Source of the DNA: Chlamydiota bacterium
GTDB lineage: Bacteria > Chlamydiota > Chlamydiia > Chlamydiales > Parachlamydiaceae
Length of the DNA stretch: 64,000 nt
Assembly: GCA_013285965.1 (NCBI GenBank)
Contig: JABDGQ010000004.1
Location: 59,717-123,716, forward strand
Reading direction: 5' to 3'
In this document: positions 38,207-48,103 of the stretch, piece after piece
Numbering within the stretch: the first letter of the stretch is position 1
Layout of the letters: each line of letters opens with the position of its first letter
Notes under the pieces: model-generated
Told to the model about the DNA's origin: nothing
What the model saw: the letters and a program-made list of their open reading frames with translations, nothing else
The model's database searches: none
Program-made: the position numbers and the translations under genes

Positions 38207-39796
38207 ATGATTTTCCCAAAATTTTTCGATAAGTTGCTTTTTCACGAGAAAGTAACTTATCGAACTATATTTTTCCCACCAGCACTCTTTTTTTTATTAG
38301 TCATCAAGGCGCTACTGCTTATAGCAATCATTGTATATGCTAATATCGGGCTAGGGCCTGATGAAGCACAATACTGGACTTGGAGTAGAGAGCTTGATTG
38401 GGGCTACTATAGTAAACCTCCTGGCGTTGCCTGGCAAATTGCTATTGGCACCACTTTGTTTGGACAAACTGAATGGGGAGTCCGTTTTGTCTCAGTGATT
38501 ATCGCATTTTTTCAAGCTTTAGTAGTTTATAAATTGGCATTGAGCTCCGCTTTATCCTCACGCGCTTCAATATGGTGCTCCTTAATCATGGCTGTTTGTC
38601 CATTAGGTATTTTGGGTTCTTTCTTTGCCATAACAGACGGAGGATTACTTTTAAGTTGGAGTTGTGCCGTTTTAGCGGTAACGACAGCATTACAGCGTCA
38701 ACAAACGCCTTCACCTGTAATGGTTGGTTTGTGTATTATGGTTGGTGCATTATTTAAATGGCCTATTTATATTTTTTGGTTTTTTTTCTTATTAGCCCGT
38801 TATTGGTATTTTCAAAACCTCTCCTTTAGCTCTATTATGCTTGGCATGCTAATTTCGCTGATTGGTTTATTTCCCAGCCTTTGGTGGAATATGCAGCATA
38901 ATTGGGCCACTTTTCGCCACGTGGCCGCAACCATTGCCGGTGGAAATAGTAGTGGACAGAACTTTTTAGCCCCTTTCATTGGCGCGCAAATGGCTTTAGT
39001 ATCACCTATTATCTTTATTTTGCTCATTTTAGCTTTTTACCAGTTCATAAATCATCGATATAAACTAAACCCTGCTTTGTATTTTCAAGGCTTTGTTTCG
39101 CTAACCATTTTGGCAATAGCCATAACAATGTCAAATTTTCAAAAAATCCAAGGTAATTGGGCTATTTTTGCATATCCGACTAGTTTTGTCATTTTGACAT
39201 GGGACATTTTTGTCCACCATGCTAAAAGAATCGTTTGGCTAAAATTAGGTTTACTATTTTCTATGATTGCTATCGGCATAATGTTTGTTATTCCATACGC
39301 TTATAATAGTCACATATTTTCACCATACATCCCATCGTGGAAGTTAAATCCTTTAAAGCATAATTTTGGATGGCCTGAATTATCGCTAGCTTTAGAAGAT
39401 TATGGCTACCACGCTGATCAAGATTTTTTATTTAGTGACAAATATCAGACCTCAAGTTTATTGAGCTTCTACAGCCCACAACAAAAACGGGCCTATTTTT
39501 TGAATTTACAAGGTATACGTAATAATCAATTTTGCTATTGGCCAAGCATGGTTGACCAACAGCTTGGCAAGAACGGTTATTTTATATGGGTAGAAAATGC
39601 TCCGCATTTGGCCAAAAACTGGCAAGAACAACGCGCATTTTATTTACAGGCTTTACAACCCTATTTTAAAAATGTTATAGCATCGGAATTGATTCCATTG
39701 CGCACTCATGGTACTGAAATCGTTAAAGGGGTGCTGATATTTCGTTGCGAAAATTTAAATGCAACCGAGGTTATTTCCCAATCTAACAGCTATTAG
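38207..39796 (+). CDS. GT39/ArnT-like membrane glycosyltransferase
   Basis: A 529-residue polytopic protein of the dolichyl-phosphate-mannose/ArnT type. After an N-terminal helix, the first periplasmic loop reads NIGLGPDEAQYWTWSRELDW, containing the Asp-Glu pair typical of the catalytic loop, then YYSKPPGVAWQIAIGTTLFG and GVRFVSVI. About ten hydrophobic segments follow, with a soluble C-terminal domain (SDKYQTSSLLSFYSP). Such enzymes transfer a sugar from a polyprenyl phosphate carrier to lipid A or a protein outside the inner membrane. The start at 38207 avoids an 87-base overlap with the preceding gene. The acceptor is unknown. Confidence 0.83.
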   Translation: MIFPKFFDKLLFHEKVTYRTIFFPPALFFLLVIKALLLIAIIVYANIGLGPDEAQYWTWSRELDWGYYSKPPGVAWQIAIGTTLFGQTEWGVRFVSVIIAFFQALVVYKLALSSALSSRASIWCSLIMAVCPLGILGSFFAITDGGLLLSWSCAVLAVTTALQRQQTPSPVMVGLCIMVGALFKWPIYIFWFFFLLARYWYFQNLSFSSIMLGMLISLIGLFPSLWWNMQHNWATFRHVAATIAGGNSSGQNFLAPFIGAQMALVSPIIFILLILAFYQFINHRYKLNPALYFQGFVSLTILAIAITMSNFQKIQGNWAIFAYPTSFVILTWDIFVHHAKRIVWLKLGLLFSMIAIGIMFVIPYAYNSHIFSPYIPSWKLNPLKHNFGWPELSLALEDYGYHADQDFLFSDKYQTSSLLSFYSPQQKRAYFLNLQGIRNNQFCYWPSMVDQQLGKNGYFIWVENAPHLAKNWQEQRAFYLQALQPYFKNVIASELIPLRTHGTEIVKGVLIFRCENLNATEVISQSNSY

Positions 39797-39819
39797 ACTG
39801 GATATAAAGCCAAGTTTTC

Positions 39820-40260
39820 CTAGTAACTACCGTAATCAGCATTATAATATGGAGCTGCTCTTTTTTCAGCAGGAACACTATGCAACATATAATACGATTC
39901 TGTAGTTTCTTCTGAAAAAACATCAATAATAGTTTTATTTATTGCTTTAGAGAAGACATAATTAGGAATAATGTGCGAAATGACGCTGGAAGATGCCACA
40001 ATTTGAAGTTGCATATCCGGCTCAAATGATTGCATGTTTTCTTGCAATATAGCAATTGTCTTCTTTAGAAACTCATAACGTTCCACTGAAACATTTTGAA
40101 CTTCCACAGTGTAGGTACTCGAAGAGTTTGTAACGCTCACTCCAATTTCTGCATGCTGATTAGAGTAAACGATTTTATCCCTAGATACACAGCATGCGGG
40201 GGCTTTTGAAGTGTTATAAATCTCTTGAAAGAACATTCTAACTGAGTAACTTATGTTCAT
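39820..40260 (-). CDS. Unknown 146-residue protein
   Basis: I do not recognise it. It begins MNISYSVRMFFQEIYNTS, has a Ser/Thr/Val-rich beta-like section (EIGVSVTNSSSTYTVEVQNV), a helix (RYEFLKKTIAILQENMQS), and a Tyr-rich C-terminus ending YYNADYGSY. No signal peptide or membrane segment is seen. It is convergent with the glycosyltransferase gene, with a 23-base gap. Upstream lies the 13-bp tandem array. Because composition is ordinary and there is a reading frame without interruption, I keep it as a gene, but evidence is limited to that. Confidence 0.5.
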   Translation of the reverse strand: MNISYSVRMFFQEIYNTSKAPACCVSRDKIVYSNQHAEIGVSVTNSSSTYTVEVQNVSVERYEFLKKTIAILQENMQSFEPDMQLQIVASSSVISHIIPNYVFSKAINKTIIDVFSEETTESYYMLHSVPAEKRAAPYYNADYGSY

Positions 40261-40296
40261 GTTTTTCTCTTGGTTATTAATATAAAAGTGAATTTT

Positions 40297-40403
40297 TATA
40301 GATAGCCTATGGATAGGTACTAAAAGTAGGTACTAAAAGTAGGTACTAAAAGTAGGTACTAAAAGTAGGTACTAAAAGTAGGTACTAAAAGTAGGTACTA
40401 AAA
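40297..40403. repeat. 13-bp tandem array (about 6.8 copies) grown from a family 1 fragment
   Basis: The unit AGGTACTAAAAGT is repeated six full times plus 11 bases from 40315, all copies identical. The sequence just before it, TAGATAGCCTATGGATAGGTA, matches the interior of family 1 elements (TAGATGGCTACGGATAGG in copy A). So the array appears to be an expansion of a family 1 remnant. It lies between two minus-strand genes. Confidence 0.9.
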
Positions 40404-40417
40404 TAAGCGATTAAAAG

Positions 40418-41278
40418 TCAATATAGTGATTTACCGGTAAGAGCGTTACGCTCAATGATCTGAATGGAACCATCTTTATTAGCTATTTCAAAGGCATAAA
40501 CTGGTAAAAAAACTTCGCGCCCTTTACCAATAATTTTAAATTCATTGCCAAAGGCCGTTTGTGCCAATGCAATAATTTGCCGATAACTATAGTTTTTAGA
40601 AGCTATTTGCGCATCGCCAACTGGCTTTGAGACAAATTGTTGATTGATCTGAGTTTTGGGAATTACCAACATTTTGGGATTATCAAAATGCATTTGTACA
40701 AGATGCCCTCTCATTATTATAAGATGCTTTTTCTTAGCCGATTCAAGCATTGGAGCAAGAGTCTCACGCTCAATATGGAGTTCTTTTTGCAATTCATCAA
40801 GTGTCATACTTTGTCCATGACGCGCTAATGATTGTAAAATCTTAAAATCGTTTTGCGTTGCTTGACACTCCAAACAATAGCGAAAACCGCGCGAAACTTC
40901 CCAAGTAGCCATATCAATGACCATTTCCCCATCATGCAAACCCCACAATAAAATACCTTCGTGTGTTTTTTGGGCATCACAATATTTAACATCTAGTTGT
41001 AGATATGGGTAATACTTAGTCGCACTATTTCGCAGTGAACGTTGATTATCTACTAAAAGCTTTTCTTGTTCTGCTCCTAAGACCTGCTCTGGGGTAACGC
41101 GTGTTTCCAAAGTCACAATATCGCGATTTTCAATATATGCTAATGTTTGTTCTTGCCAATCTTGCAAAGCTGACCATTTCCAAAAAATTCCCCCAGCAGT
41201 TGTCAATAACAATGCTAGCAGTATTGGTTTTCGATAAGAGCGCTTAGGAATATTTTTTAAAGCGTTTTTTTTAGTCAT
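40418..41278 (-). CDS. Unknown membrane-anchored protein upstream of rho cluster
   Basis: A 286-residue protein with an N-terminal basic run then one helix (PILLALLLTTAGGIFWKW, about residues 18-35). The middle carries a CxxC pair (GFRYCLECQATQNDF) and a winged-helix-like stretch (SLARHGQSMTLDELQKELHI followed by LAPMLESAKKKHLIIMRG), suggesting a DNA- or protein-binding domain facing one side of the membrane. The C-terminus ends VFLPVYAFEIANKDGSIQII. In C. trachomatis a conserved unknown (CT490) stands directly before rho (CT491), and position suggests this is its counterpart, although sequence comparison was not possible. It is separated from rho by a family 1 element. Confidence 0.65.
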   Translation of the reverse strand: MTKKNALKNIPKRSYRKPILLALLLTTAGGIFWKWSALQDWQEQTLAYIENRDIVTLETRVTPEQVLGAEQEKLLVDNQRSLRNSATKYYPYLQLDVKYCDAQKTHEGILLWGLHDGEMVIDMATWEVSRGFRYCLECQATQNDFKILQSLARHGQSMTLDELQKELHIERETLAPMLESAKKKHLIIMRGHLVQMHFDNPKMLVIPKTQINQQFVSKPVGDAQIASKNYSYRQIIALAQTAFGNEFKIIGKGREVFLPVYAFEIANKDGSIQIIERNALTGKSLY

Positions 41279-41423
41279 AATAACACAATCCTAACTACTG
41301 AGATTACTGATAATGAGACTGATAAGAATAAGACAGTTTTGCAAAAAAAATGATGTTTTAACTTATGCACTTTATATAAATCTCAAATAACAACCTAAGT
41401 TTTTGGTTTTTTAGTACTTTTAA

Positions 41424-41530
41424 TTCGCCTTAAGCATAATTTGAAGAGAGCTTTTAGTACCTATCCCTAGCCCTAGCCTACAGCCTTGGGCTCTGTCAAA
41501 AATCACTTTTTCAAGTTATGCGTATTGAGC
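41424..41530 (-). mobile_element. Repeat family 1 element, intermediate copy D
   Basis: A 107-base copy in the same orientation as copy C. The left end reads TTCGCCTTAAGCATAATTTG and the right end TCAAGTTATGCGTATTGAGC, so the tips have drifted. The inside keeps TTTTAGTACCTATCC and a GC-rich direct repeat (CCCTAG twice), while the inner palindrome is lost. It lies about 70 bases past the rho stop. Confidence 0.7.
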
Positions 41531-41601
41531 TTTTAAAACTATTCGAAAGGGCAAAAAAATCCAAAACAAAGGTTATTAAAATTTGAGATCCCATAAATTT
41601 T

Positions 41602-42960
41602 TTAATCTTTCATAGAAAGGAGAAATTCAGCATTACTAGCTGTTTTTTTCAAATGACCTAATAATAAATTCATAGCGTCACCTGATGCCAAGTCACCTAA
41701 AGCCTCGCGTAACAAACGAATTTTCTCTAATTCACCAGGATGATATAGCAATTCTTCTTTACGTGTACCGCTATTCATAATATCAATAGGAGGGTAAGTG
41801 CGTCGATTAGCTAAGCGCCGATCAAGCATTAATTCCATATTACCAGTACCTTTAAATTCTTCAAAAATAACCTCGTCCATACGCGAACCGGTGTCAATTA
41901 ACGCAGTCGCAATAATCGTTAATGATCCACCTTCTTCGATATTACGCGCAGCACCAAAAAAACGTTTGGGTTTATGTAAGGCATTAGCATCAATACCACC
42001 ACTCAAAATTTTACCTGAATGTGGTTGCACAGTGTTATATGCCCGTGCCAAACGAGTCAGAGAATCTAGTAGAATTACTACGTCATTACCATGTTCTACT
42101 AAACGACGCGCTTTCTCGATGGCCATTTCAGCTACTTGCACGTGGCGCTCAGGTGGTTCATCAAACGTCGATGAGATAACCTCTCCCACCACCACTCTTT
42201 GCATGTCGGTGACCTCTTCAGGTCGCTCGTCAATTAACAAAACGATTAAAATGATCTCAGGATTATTACAAGCAATGGCGTTAGCAATACTTTGTAAAAT
42301 GACAGTTTTACCTGAGCGTGGGGGAGCAACAATTAAACCACGTTGTCCTTTACCAATTGGTGCCGCTAAATCTAACACACGTGTCGATAGTTTATCACGG
42401 GTTGTTTCCATAACAATTCGTTCAGAGGGAAAAAGTGGAGTTAGATTCTCAAATAAAATTCGCTCACGCGCTTTTTCAGGAGATCGTCCATTTATTTTAT
42501 CGACTTTCAGCAATGCAAAAAACTTTTCTTTATCCTTAGGTGGTCGGATTGTTCCACATAAAGTATCCCCTTTTTTCAAATCAAAACGGCGGATTTGCGC
42601 TGGTGAAACGTAAATATCTTCAGCTGATGGCAAATAATTATAATTAGGAGAACGTAGAAAACCAAAACCATCCGGCAGTATCTCTAAAACCCCTTCGCCA
42701 TAAAGAACTTCATTGGGATTTTCAGAAATTGATTTAACAATCTCAAATACCATTTGAGATTTTGTCAATGATCCTAAATGCTTTAAGCCTATCTTTTTTC
42801 CATATTGATTCAATTGATCAATATTCATTCGTTGGATATCGGCAATTTTTGTAATAACTTCCGCAGTCGGGCGATTATGACCAGCCTGTGTATGCTTTTC
42901 CGAACTATTCTCTTCAAGCACTACTGATGGATCTGTGGATGGTTGTTGTTTTGAGTCCAT
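41602..42960 (-). CDS. rho: Transcription termination factor Rho
   Basis: A 452-residue hexameric RNA helicase. It has the Rho-N region ([20 protein letters not shown]), the RNA-binding cold-shock-like domain ([38 protein letters not shown]), and the ATPase core with Walker [13 protein letters not shown], then [15 protein letters not shown] and [20 protein letters not shown] (Q- and R-loop region). All catalytic blocks are intact. The first 35 residues are a Ser/Thr-rich extension. The order rho-coaE-polA-sppA matches C. trachomatis CT491-CT494 as I remember it; here coaE and polA lie upstream on the same strand. Confidence 0.97.
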   Translation of the reverse strand: MDSKQQPSTDPSVVLEENSSEKHTQAGHNRPTAEVITKIADIQRMNIDQLNQYGKKIGLKHLGSLTKSQMVFEIVKSISENPNEVLYGEGVLEILPDGFGFLRSPNYNYLPSAEDIYVSPAQIRRFDLKKGDTLCGTIRPPKDKEKFFALLKVDKINGRSPEKARERILFENLTPLFPSERIVMETTRDKLSTRVLDLAAPIGKGQRGLIVAPPRSGKTVILQSIANAIACNNPEIILIVLLIDERPEEVTDMQRVVVGEVISSTFDEPPERHVQVAEMAIEKARRLVEHGNDVVILLDSLTRLARAYNTVQPHSGKILSGGIDANALHKPKRFFGAARNIEEGGSLTIIATALIDTGSRMDEVIFEEFKGTGNMELMLDRRLANRRTYPPIDIMNSGTRKEELLYHPGELEKIRLLREALGDLASGDAMNLLLGHLKKTASNAEFLLSMKD

Positions 42961-43187
42961 TTAAGAATAAAACTCCAATTTGTGATCGATAATTGTTTAT
43001 AATTTTTAACTCATCTTATGCAAATTTAATATACGCTTTTCACTATAGCTATATAGAAGATGTCTATAACACTAATTTTTTTAAGCTCTCTTTGATAGAG
43101 CTTACAGACAGCCCTGTAATATTCTCACAAAGCATTTTTTAAATTCTGCGCATGATGAGTTTTGGAAAGAGCATACTCAATAAAATA

Positions 43188-43796
43188 CTAAGCATCTAAA
43201 AGTTTTTGATAAAGTTCTTTGGTTTGGCATTGAAGATCAGATGCATTACCAGTATTCATGATAATATAGTCCGCCTGAGCAATCTTCTCAGACAAGGGTA
43301 TAAGGCGTGCAGTTCGTTTATCAAATTCAATTTGATCACCACACTTACATTCCTCAAATCTACGTCGACATTCCATCATATCAGCTACTACTACTATTAC
43401 TAGATCAAATTTTTTTGCAGCGTCACTTTCATAAAGCAAAGGTACTTCTGCCACAAACAAGGGTGGTGGCTGAGAGATACACTCTTGCAGTAAATACTGA
43501 CGATCAATTTCTGCATATACTGCTGGGTGAATCAATAATTCTAACGCTCTCAATAAATGGCGATCGTTAAAAACCAAATTTGCCACACGATTTCGATCAA
43601 CTTTGCAATTAACCAACACTTCCGATCCTAAGAGATCGACTACTTTTCGGACAATATTTTGATCGGAAGACAACAACTGATGCACGATTTTGTCAGCGCT
43701 TACAACACAAGTTCCTAATGATTGCAAAATGCGACAAACCAAAGACTTGCCACAGGAAAGACCCCCTGTGACGGCTATTTTCTTTGATTTTAACAT
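43188..43796 (-). CDS. coaE: Dephospho-CoA kinase
   Basis: A 202-residue kinase that adds the 3'-phosphate to dephospho-CoA, the last step of coenzyme A synthesis. It has the P-loop AVTGGLSCGKSLVCRIL, a VVSADKIVHQLL block with the substrate-binding Asp, the lid region FVAEVPLLYES and a late KADYIIMNTGN-like block (AQADYIIMNTGN). The ATG at 43796 is chosen; a TTG nine bases earlier would add three residues. The start overlaps the polA stop by seven bases, so translation is probably coupled. The insertion LEECKCGDQIEFD-like segment (EECKCGDQIEFD) is slightly unusual but does not affect motifs. Confidence 0.93.
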   Translation of the reverse strand: MLKSKKIAVTGGLSCGKSLVCRILQSLGTCVVSADKIVHQLLSSDQNIVRKVVDLLGSEVLVNCKVDRNRVANLVFNDRHLLRALELLIHPAVYAEIDRQYLLQECISQPPPLFVAEVPLLYESDAAKKFDLVIVVVADMMECRRRFEECKCGDQIEFDKRTARLIPLSEKIAQADYIIMNTGNASDLQCQTKELYQKLLDA

Positions 43797-46483
43797 TCTT
43801 TCCAATTCTTGCCAATATGGATGTCAACAACTAAGGGCACTTTGAGCACCATCACCCCTTGCATGATAGTACGAACAAGTTTAGCCAAATCATTAATTTC
43901 TTCATCGGGAGCTTCAAAAATCAACTCATCATGAATTTGCAGAATCATATAGGCCTGCCAATTGTTTTGTTGCAGCTCTTTATCGATAGCCACCATCGCC
44001 AATTTAATTAAATCAGCTTGCGTACCTTGAATAGGACTGTTGACAGCTAAGCGTTCCGAAGCAGCCCGAATAGTTTTATTTTTATTAGCTAATTCAGGCA
44101 ATAAACGCTCGCGACCATAGGTAGTTCTCACCTTACCCGTTGTATGTGCCGCACTTTTCTGCCATTCTATATATTCTTTTACTTTACCATAACGCTGAAA
44201 ATATCTTTCAATAAATATATTCGCTGTTCGCACATCAATACCTAACTCTTGCGACAATCCAAAGGCTTGCTGACCATACATAATGCCAAAATTAACCGTT
44301 TTAGCTTGCATACGCTGCTCTCTGCTGACCTCAGAGACTGACACACCAAAAATTTGTGCTGCAGTAAAGGCATGGATATCTTCATTTAGTTTAAAAGCTT
44401 GCATAAGGGCCGTATCTTCACTCAAATGTGCCAATAAGCGTAATTCTATTTGAGAATAATCTGCCGCCAAATAACTCCAGCCATTTTTTTGCGGAACAAA
44501 CGCTTGTCGAATTTGTCGACCGATTTCAGAGCGAATGGGTATATTTTGTAGATTCGGATTATGGCAAGCAAGACGACCGGTGGCAGTACCTGATTGATTA
44601 AATTGGCAGTGTATTCTTTGCGTGCGGCTATCAACTTCTTTTGGTAGAGCGTCTACGTAGGTAGAACGCAGTTTTTCTAAAGAACGGTATTGGAGCATTT
44701 GCTGAGCAATGGGATAATGATGTTCGAGCATCTCAAGTATATCTGCACTGGTTGAAAAAGAACCACTTCCACTTTTTGGGTGGGGAATATTCAATTTATC
44801 AAATAAAATATAGCTTAATTGTTGTGGTGAATTTAAATTAAATTTTTCGCCAGCCATTTGATAAATATTTTCTGAAATAATTACCAAGGCATGTTGTAAA
44901 TGTGTAGAAATCTCTTCTAAATAATTAAGATCTACAAAGATACCCCGCTCTTCCATTCTGGCCAAAACAAGGATTAATGGTAGCTCAATCTGATAAAAAA
45001 GTTCTTCCATCTTCCGCTGTGCTAACTGAGCTTTCAACAGCTCCTTGATACGCATTGTGTAATCGATATCTTCACAGCAATATTCATAAACCTCATCTGG
45101 AGGCATTTCAATCAATTTGCGTTGCTTTTTGCCTTTCCCAAGCAAATCCTGAAGCACTATTTTAACTTTGCCAAACGTTTCCAATGAAAGCTCGTCCAAA
45201 GAATGTTTACGACGATGTGCATTGAGTAGATATGACGCAATCAAAGTATCAAAGCCAATATTGGCAAGGGTGATATTATGGCGGGCCAATGCATGATAAT
45301 CGCTTTTTACATCATGTCCGTAAAAACTAATAGCGTTGTTACTAAACAATGGGCTGAGAATGCGACTTACTAACTCTGCTCCTAGCTTGCCGTTTAGCGG
45401 AACATACCATCCTTCTCCCACTTTTACACCAAAACCAATCCCCGCTAATGTCCCCTTAATGGGATGTTCGTCATCAGCTAAGGTAGAGAGGCAAATTTCG
45501 GCATGTTTTTGCAATTGCGACACTAATTTTTCTAAACCCTCCTCATCGTCAATTAGATGATAAGAGGTGTTAAGCTGTGTTAGAGCATTGGATGAATCGT
45601 TATTAAACTCATCCTTTGCGTTAAATTTATCATGACTTATTTCGCGCAGCAAGGTATTGAAATTCATTTGCGAATAAAGCTGACGTAAGTCCGAAAAATT
45701 AGTCGATTTTAGCTGAAAAAAATTAGTGTTATGAGGAAAATCGACATCTGTTTTAATGGTCACCAAATGGCGACTCAATATGGCATTGTTACGTTCTTGT
45801 TGTAAGATTTCCTGCTTCTTTTTTCCAGGTACTTCCTCAATACGTCCTAAAATTTGCTCTAATGTACCAAATTGTTGCAATAAGGAAGCCGCCGTTTTTG
45901 GTCCAAAGCCACTCACCCCCGGTACATTATCAGAAGAATCACCTGTCAAAGCCAAGAAGTCGATCATTTGATGTGGAAGAACGCCAAATTGTTGCTGTAT
46001 TTGCTCTATGCCACTTATTTGATTATCTTTATAGGTATTAAGCATAAAAATACTTTCGGAAACAAGTTGCGCCGCATCTTTATCGCAAGTACACATATAA
46101 ACAAGTGCTTGCTGCTGTGCTGCCCAGAGCGCAATACTTCCAAGCGCATCATCAGCCTCTACCTCAGGTACACATAAATGGGCGATTCCCATGCAATCGC
46201 AGAATTGCATGGCTAATTTAATTTGATCAACTAAATCTTTTGGCATCTCACTACGATGTGCTTTATAGGCTGGATAAATAGTGCGACGTGGTAAAGAATT
46301 GTTAGGGCCGTCAAAAACAGCTATCATATGTGTAGGTTGAAAATCTTTGATCAACTTTAATACCGATCGGATAAAACCAAATAAAGCATTGGTCGATTGT
46401 CCGCTTTCATTTGTCATTTGATGAATGGCAAAATAAGCCCGATAAAGATATTGGGAAGCATCAATTATAAAAAGTTTCTCCAT
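43790..46483 (-). CDS. polA: DNA polymerase I with probably inactive proofreading domain
   Basis: An 897-residue polymerase used in repair and Okazaki-fragment processing. The start at 46483 (MEKLFIIDASQYLYRAYFAI) has a GGAAAGGA ribosome site; a longer frame upstream adds 26 atypical residues. It contains the 5'-nuclease domain (VFDGPNNSLPRR, FLALTGDSSDNVPGV), a 3'-5' exonuclease-fold domain and the polymerase (YSQIELRLLAHLS, MQAKTVNFGIMYG, LQIHDELIFEAP). The exonuclease-I residues D-x-E are replaced (CLSTLADDE), while the late YCCEDIDYT motif remains, so proofreading is likely lost. The 3' end overlaps coaE. Chlamydial gene order supports the call. Confidence 0.95.
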   Translation of the reverse strand: MEKLFIIDASQYLYRAYFAIHQMTNESGQSTNALFGFIRSVLKLIKDFQPTHMIAVFDGPNNSLPRRTIYPAYKAHRSEMPKDLVDQIKLAMQFCDCMGIAHLCVPEVEADDALGSIALWAAQQQALVYMCTCDKDAAQLVSESIFMLNTYKDNQISGIEQIQQQFGVLPHQMIDFLALTGDSSDNVPGVSGFGPKTAASLLQQFGTLEQILGRIEEVPGKKKQEILQQERNNAILSRHLVTIKTDVDFPHNTNFFQLKSTNFSDLRQLYSQMNFNTLLREISHDKFNAKDEFNNDSSNALTQLNTSYHLIDDEEGLEKLVSQLQKHAEICLSTLADDEHPIKGTLAGIGFGVKVGEGWYVPLNGKLGAELVSRILSPLFSNNAISFYGHDVKSDYHALARHNITLANIGFDTLIASYLLNAHRRKHSLDELSLETFGKVKIVLQDLLGKGKKQRKLIEMPPDEVYEYCCEDIDYTMRIKELLKAQLAQRKMEELFYQIELPLILVLARMEERGIFVDLNYLEEISTHLQHALVIISENIYQMAGEKFNLNSPQQLSYILFDKLNIPHPKSGSGSFSTSADILEMLEHHYPIAQQMLQYRSLEKLRSTYVDALPKEVDSRTQRIHCQFNQSGTATGRLACHNPNLQNIPIRSEIGRQIRQAFVPQKNGWSYLAADYSQIELRLLAHLSEDTALMQAFKLNEDIHAFTAAQIFGVSVSEVSREQRMQAKTVNFGIMYGQQAFGLSQELGIDVRTANIFIERYFQRYGKVKEYIEWQKSAAHTTGKVRTTYGRERLLPELANKNKTIRAASERLAVNSPIQGTQADLIKLAMVAIDKELQQNNWQAYMILQIHDELIFEAPDEEINDLAKLVRTIMQGVMVLKVPLVVDIHIGKNWKEC

Positions 46484-46620
46484 TATCCTTTCCAATTTGT
46501 GGTGAATTTGTTTGCAAAACAAGTGCATGCCAAAAATAATAATTTTAGCGATATCATACAAAACTCAGGTTATTAGTTTAAAATGACACTTTTGACAACA
46601 ATTTGGGGGAAATTTTGATA

Positions 46621-46711
46621 GTAGACTTCTTTCGAAATTACATTTATTTGTTAAAATTGCCTTTTTTGAGCAAATTTAATCTCAAAAAAGGCAATTTTGA
46701 AAGAATCTAAT
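46621..46711. repeat. Repeat family 2, complete long palindrome
   Basis: The best-preserved long copy: GTAGACTTCTTTCGAAATTA, loop word CATTTATTTGTTAAAATTGC, then an inverted return AAAAAAGGCAATTTTGAAAG and AATCTAAT. It lies between sppA (upstream) and polA on the same strand and could end the sppA transcript. Confidence 0.8.
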
Positions 46712-46796
46712 ATATTTTCTATATACTCTCAAAATTTATCAAAAACTTTACTCATTAATTGCCTATTTTTGCAACTAATGCATGTGAAAATAGAGT

Positions 46797-47834
46797 CTAA
46801 TGAGTATAAAGATAAAGATATTGATTACTCAATAGCACATCAATTTGAGGCGAAAAAGAAACTTTATGTTGGATTGTGCCTAAAGGAGCGCTCATCTTAT
46901 CACCAAAAAGGCTGCGCCACCAGTTTTTATTCTCTAAATTAACCACCTGATACTGATCAGTTGTAATCCCCACTTCAGTCAGTAGTGCACGCATAGCATC
47001 GGCTACTGAATCAACTGTTTGATCAATAAATCCAATTTTAACAGCTTCTGGAGCCGGAAATACTTGCGCACCGTATTGTTGCACTAAAGCTTCTTTGCTG
47101 ATTTTAGGTCGATGCGTGGTCACTAAATTAACAAAATGGTTGTAATAATAATCGACAATATTTCGATAATTCTCATCTTCGCCATCTTTCCAGGGACGTA
47201 CTGGATTTAGTGCATCTTTGTCTTTACCGGCTGAAATTACCAAAGCATCCACCCCTATTTTTTCCATAAGCTTTGTGACATTAAAAAAGGCTGGAGCAAT
47301 TACACCAACACTACCGATTAAACTGGTATCACTGGCAAAAACTTTATCTGCTGCCAACGCTACATACATGCCGCCAGAGGCACATAAACCATCTACATAT
47401 GCATAAACTGGTGTGTTATATTTATGTTTATAGGCCATTATGGCATTGAAAATGCCATCGGCATCAAACACCGTTCCACCTGGTGTGTTAATATGCAACA
47501 ATAAAGCCTTAACGCGATTATTAGCCAAAACACCTTCGCGCGATTCGACTAATTTTTTTTGCACAGTTTGCGTGTCCAACTCATCTAAGCCGATGATACC
47601 ATTGATGTTAACTTGTAAAATAACTGGCACATTGCTTGCAAGCATTTCTCTTTTACCATCGGCATTGGGCAAAATCTCTTCAGTATAGACAGTGTTCAAT
47701 TTATTTTCCGGCGTACTTGAAGAGCTCATGCCTAACAACACACTTATAAAAATTATACCTAAACTCAAACCAATCACCACACAAAACGCTACAAACAATG
47801 CTCTAATCGATGAATAAAGAATGGAGTCACGCAT
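46797..47834 (-). CDS. sppA: SppA/SohB-like signal peptide peptidase, family S49
   Basis: A 345-residue membrane-anchored serine protease that cleaves leftover signal peptides. One N-terminal helix (SIRALFVAFCVVIGLSLGII) anchors it in the inner membrane. The catalytic domain has LLHINTPGGTVFDADGIF, the nucleophile block YVDGLCASGGMYVALAADKV, GSVGVIAPAFFNVTKLM and a Lys-bearing ISAGKDKDALNP, consistent with the Ser-Lys dyad split of S49. It corresponds in position to CT494 of C. trachomatis. The gene precedes polA, separated by a family 2 palindrome. Confidence 0.93.
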   Translation of the reverse strand: MRDSILYSSIRALFVAFCVVIGLSLGIIFISVLLGMSSSSTPENKLNTVYTEEILPNADGKREMLASNVPVILQVNINGIIGLDELDTQTVQKKLVESREGVLANNRVKALLLHINTPGGTVFDADGIFNAIMAYKHKYNTPVYAYVDGLCASGGMYVALAADKVFASDTSLIGSVGVIAPAFFNVTKLMEKIGVDALVISAGKDKDALNPVRPWKDGEDENYRNIVDYYYNHFVNLVTTHRPKISKEALVQQYGAQVFPAPEAVKIGFIDQTVDSVADAMRALLTEVGITTDQYQVVNLENKNWWRSLFGDKMSAPLGTIQHKVSFSPQIDVLLSNQYLYLYTH

Positions 47835-48025
47835 ACTTACCTCAAAAATAGTTAAAACATCGGTTATATTACAACAAGCAGATTAAAGGAAATACAATCT
47901 TACATAGAACATGCTTGATCGCGAATTTATCCTAAAACAATTTTTTCTTGTTTTTTATAAAAATAATTAACAAGTAACTGCAATTTTATATTAAAAAACA
48001 AAAAAACTATAAAATCAAATAACTA

Positions 48026-48054
48026 TTGAATACAAATTTCCTCTATTGTATTAT
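48026..48054 (+). promoter_or_regulatory. Sigma-70-type promoter before the Lys-rich unknown gene
   Basis: TTGAAT and TATTAT are separated by exactly 17 bases, about 50 bases upstream of the ATG at 48104. A ribosome site AAGGAG is close to the start. This is the clearest promoter in the window. Confidence 0.65.
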
Positions 48055-48103
48055 CGAAACACCAAAAAAAGCCTATTTAATAATAATCTGAATAAGGAGT
48101 ATC

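Noticed and set aside
40315..40403. CRISPR array
   Set aside because: The 13-base units follow each other with no spacers and no cas gene is near; it is a simple tandem repeat.
41798..42613. A 271-codon open frame antisense to rho
   Set aside because: It lies wholly opposite a strongly conserved gene, has Ser/Arg-rich composition expected of a shadow frame, and has no ribosome site.
43079..43103. AAGCTCT...AGAGCTT hairpin between rho and coaE
   Set aside because: The T-run precedes the stem rather than following it on either strand relevant to coaE, so it does not look like a terminator. The neighbouring ACTCATCTTATGCAAATTT may be a very decayed family 1 end, but the match is too weak to report.
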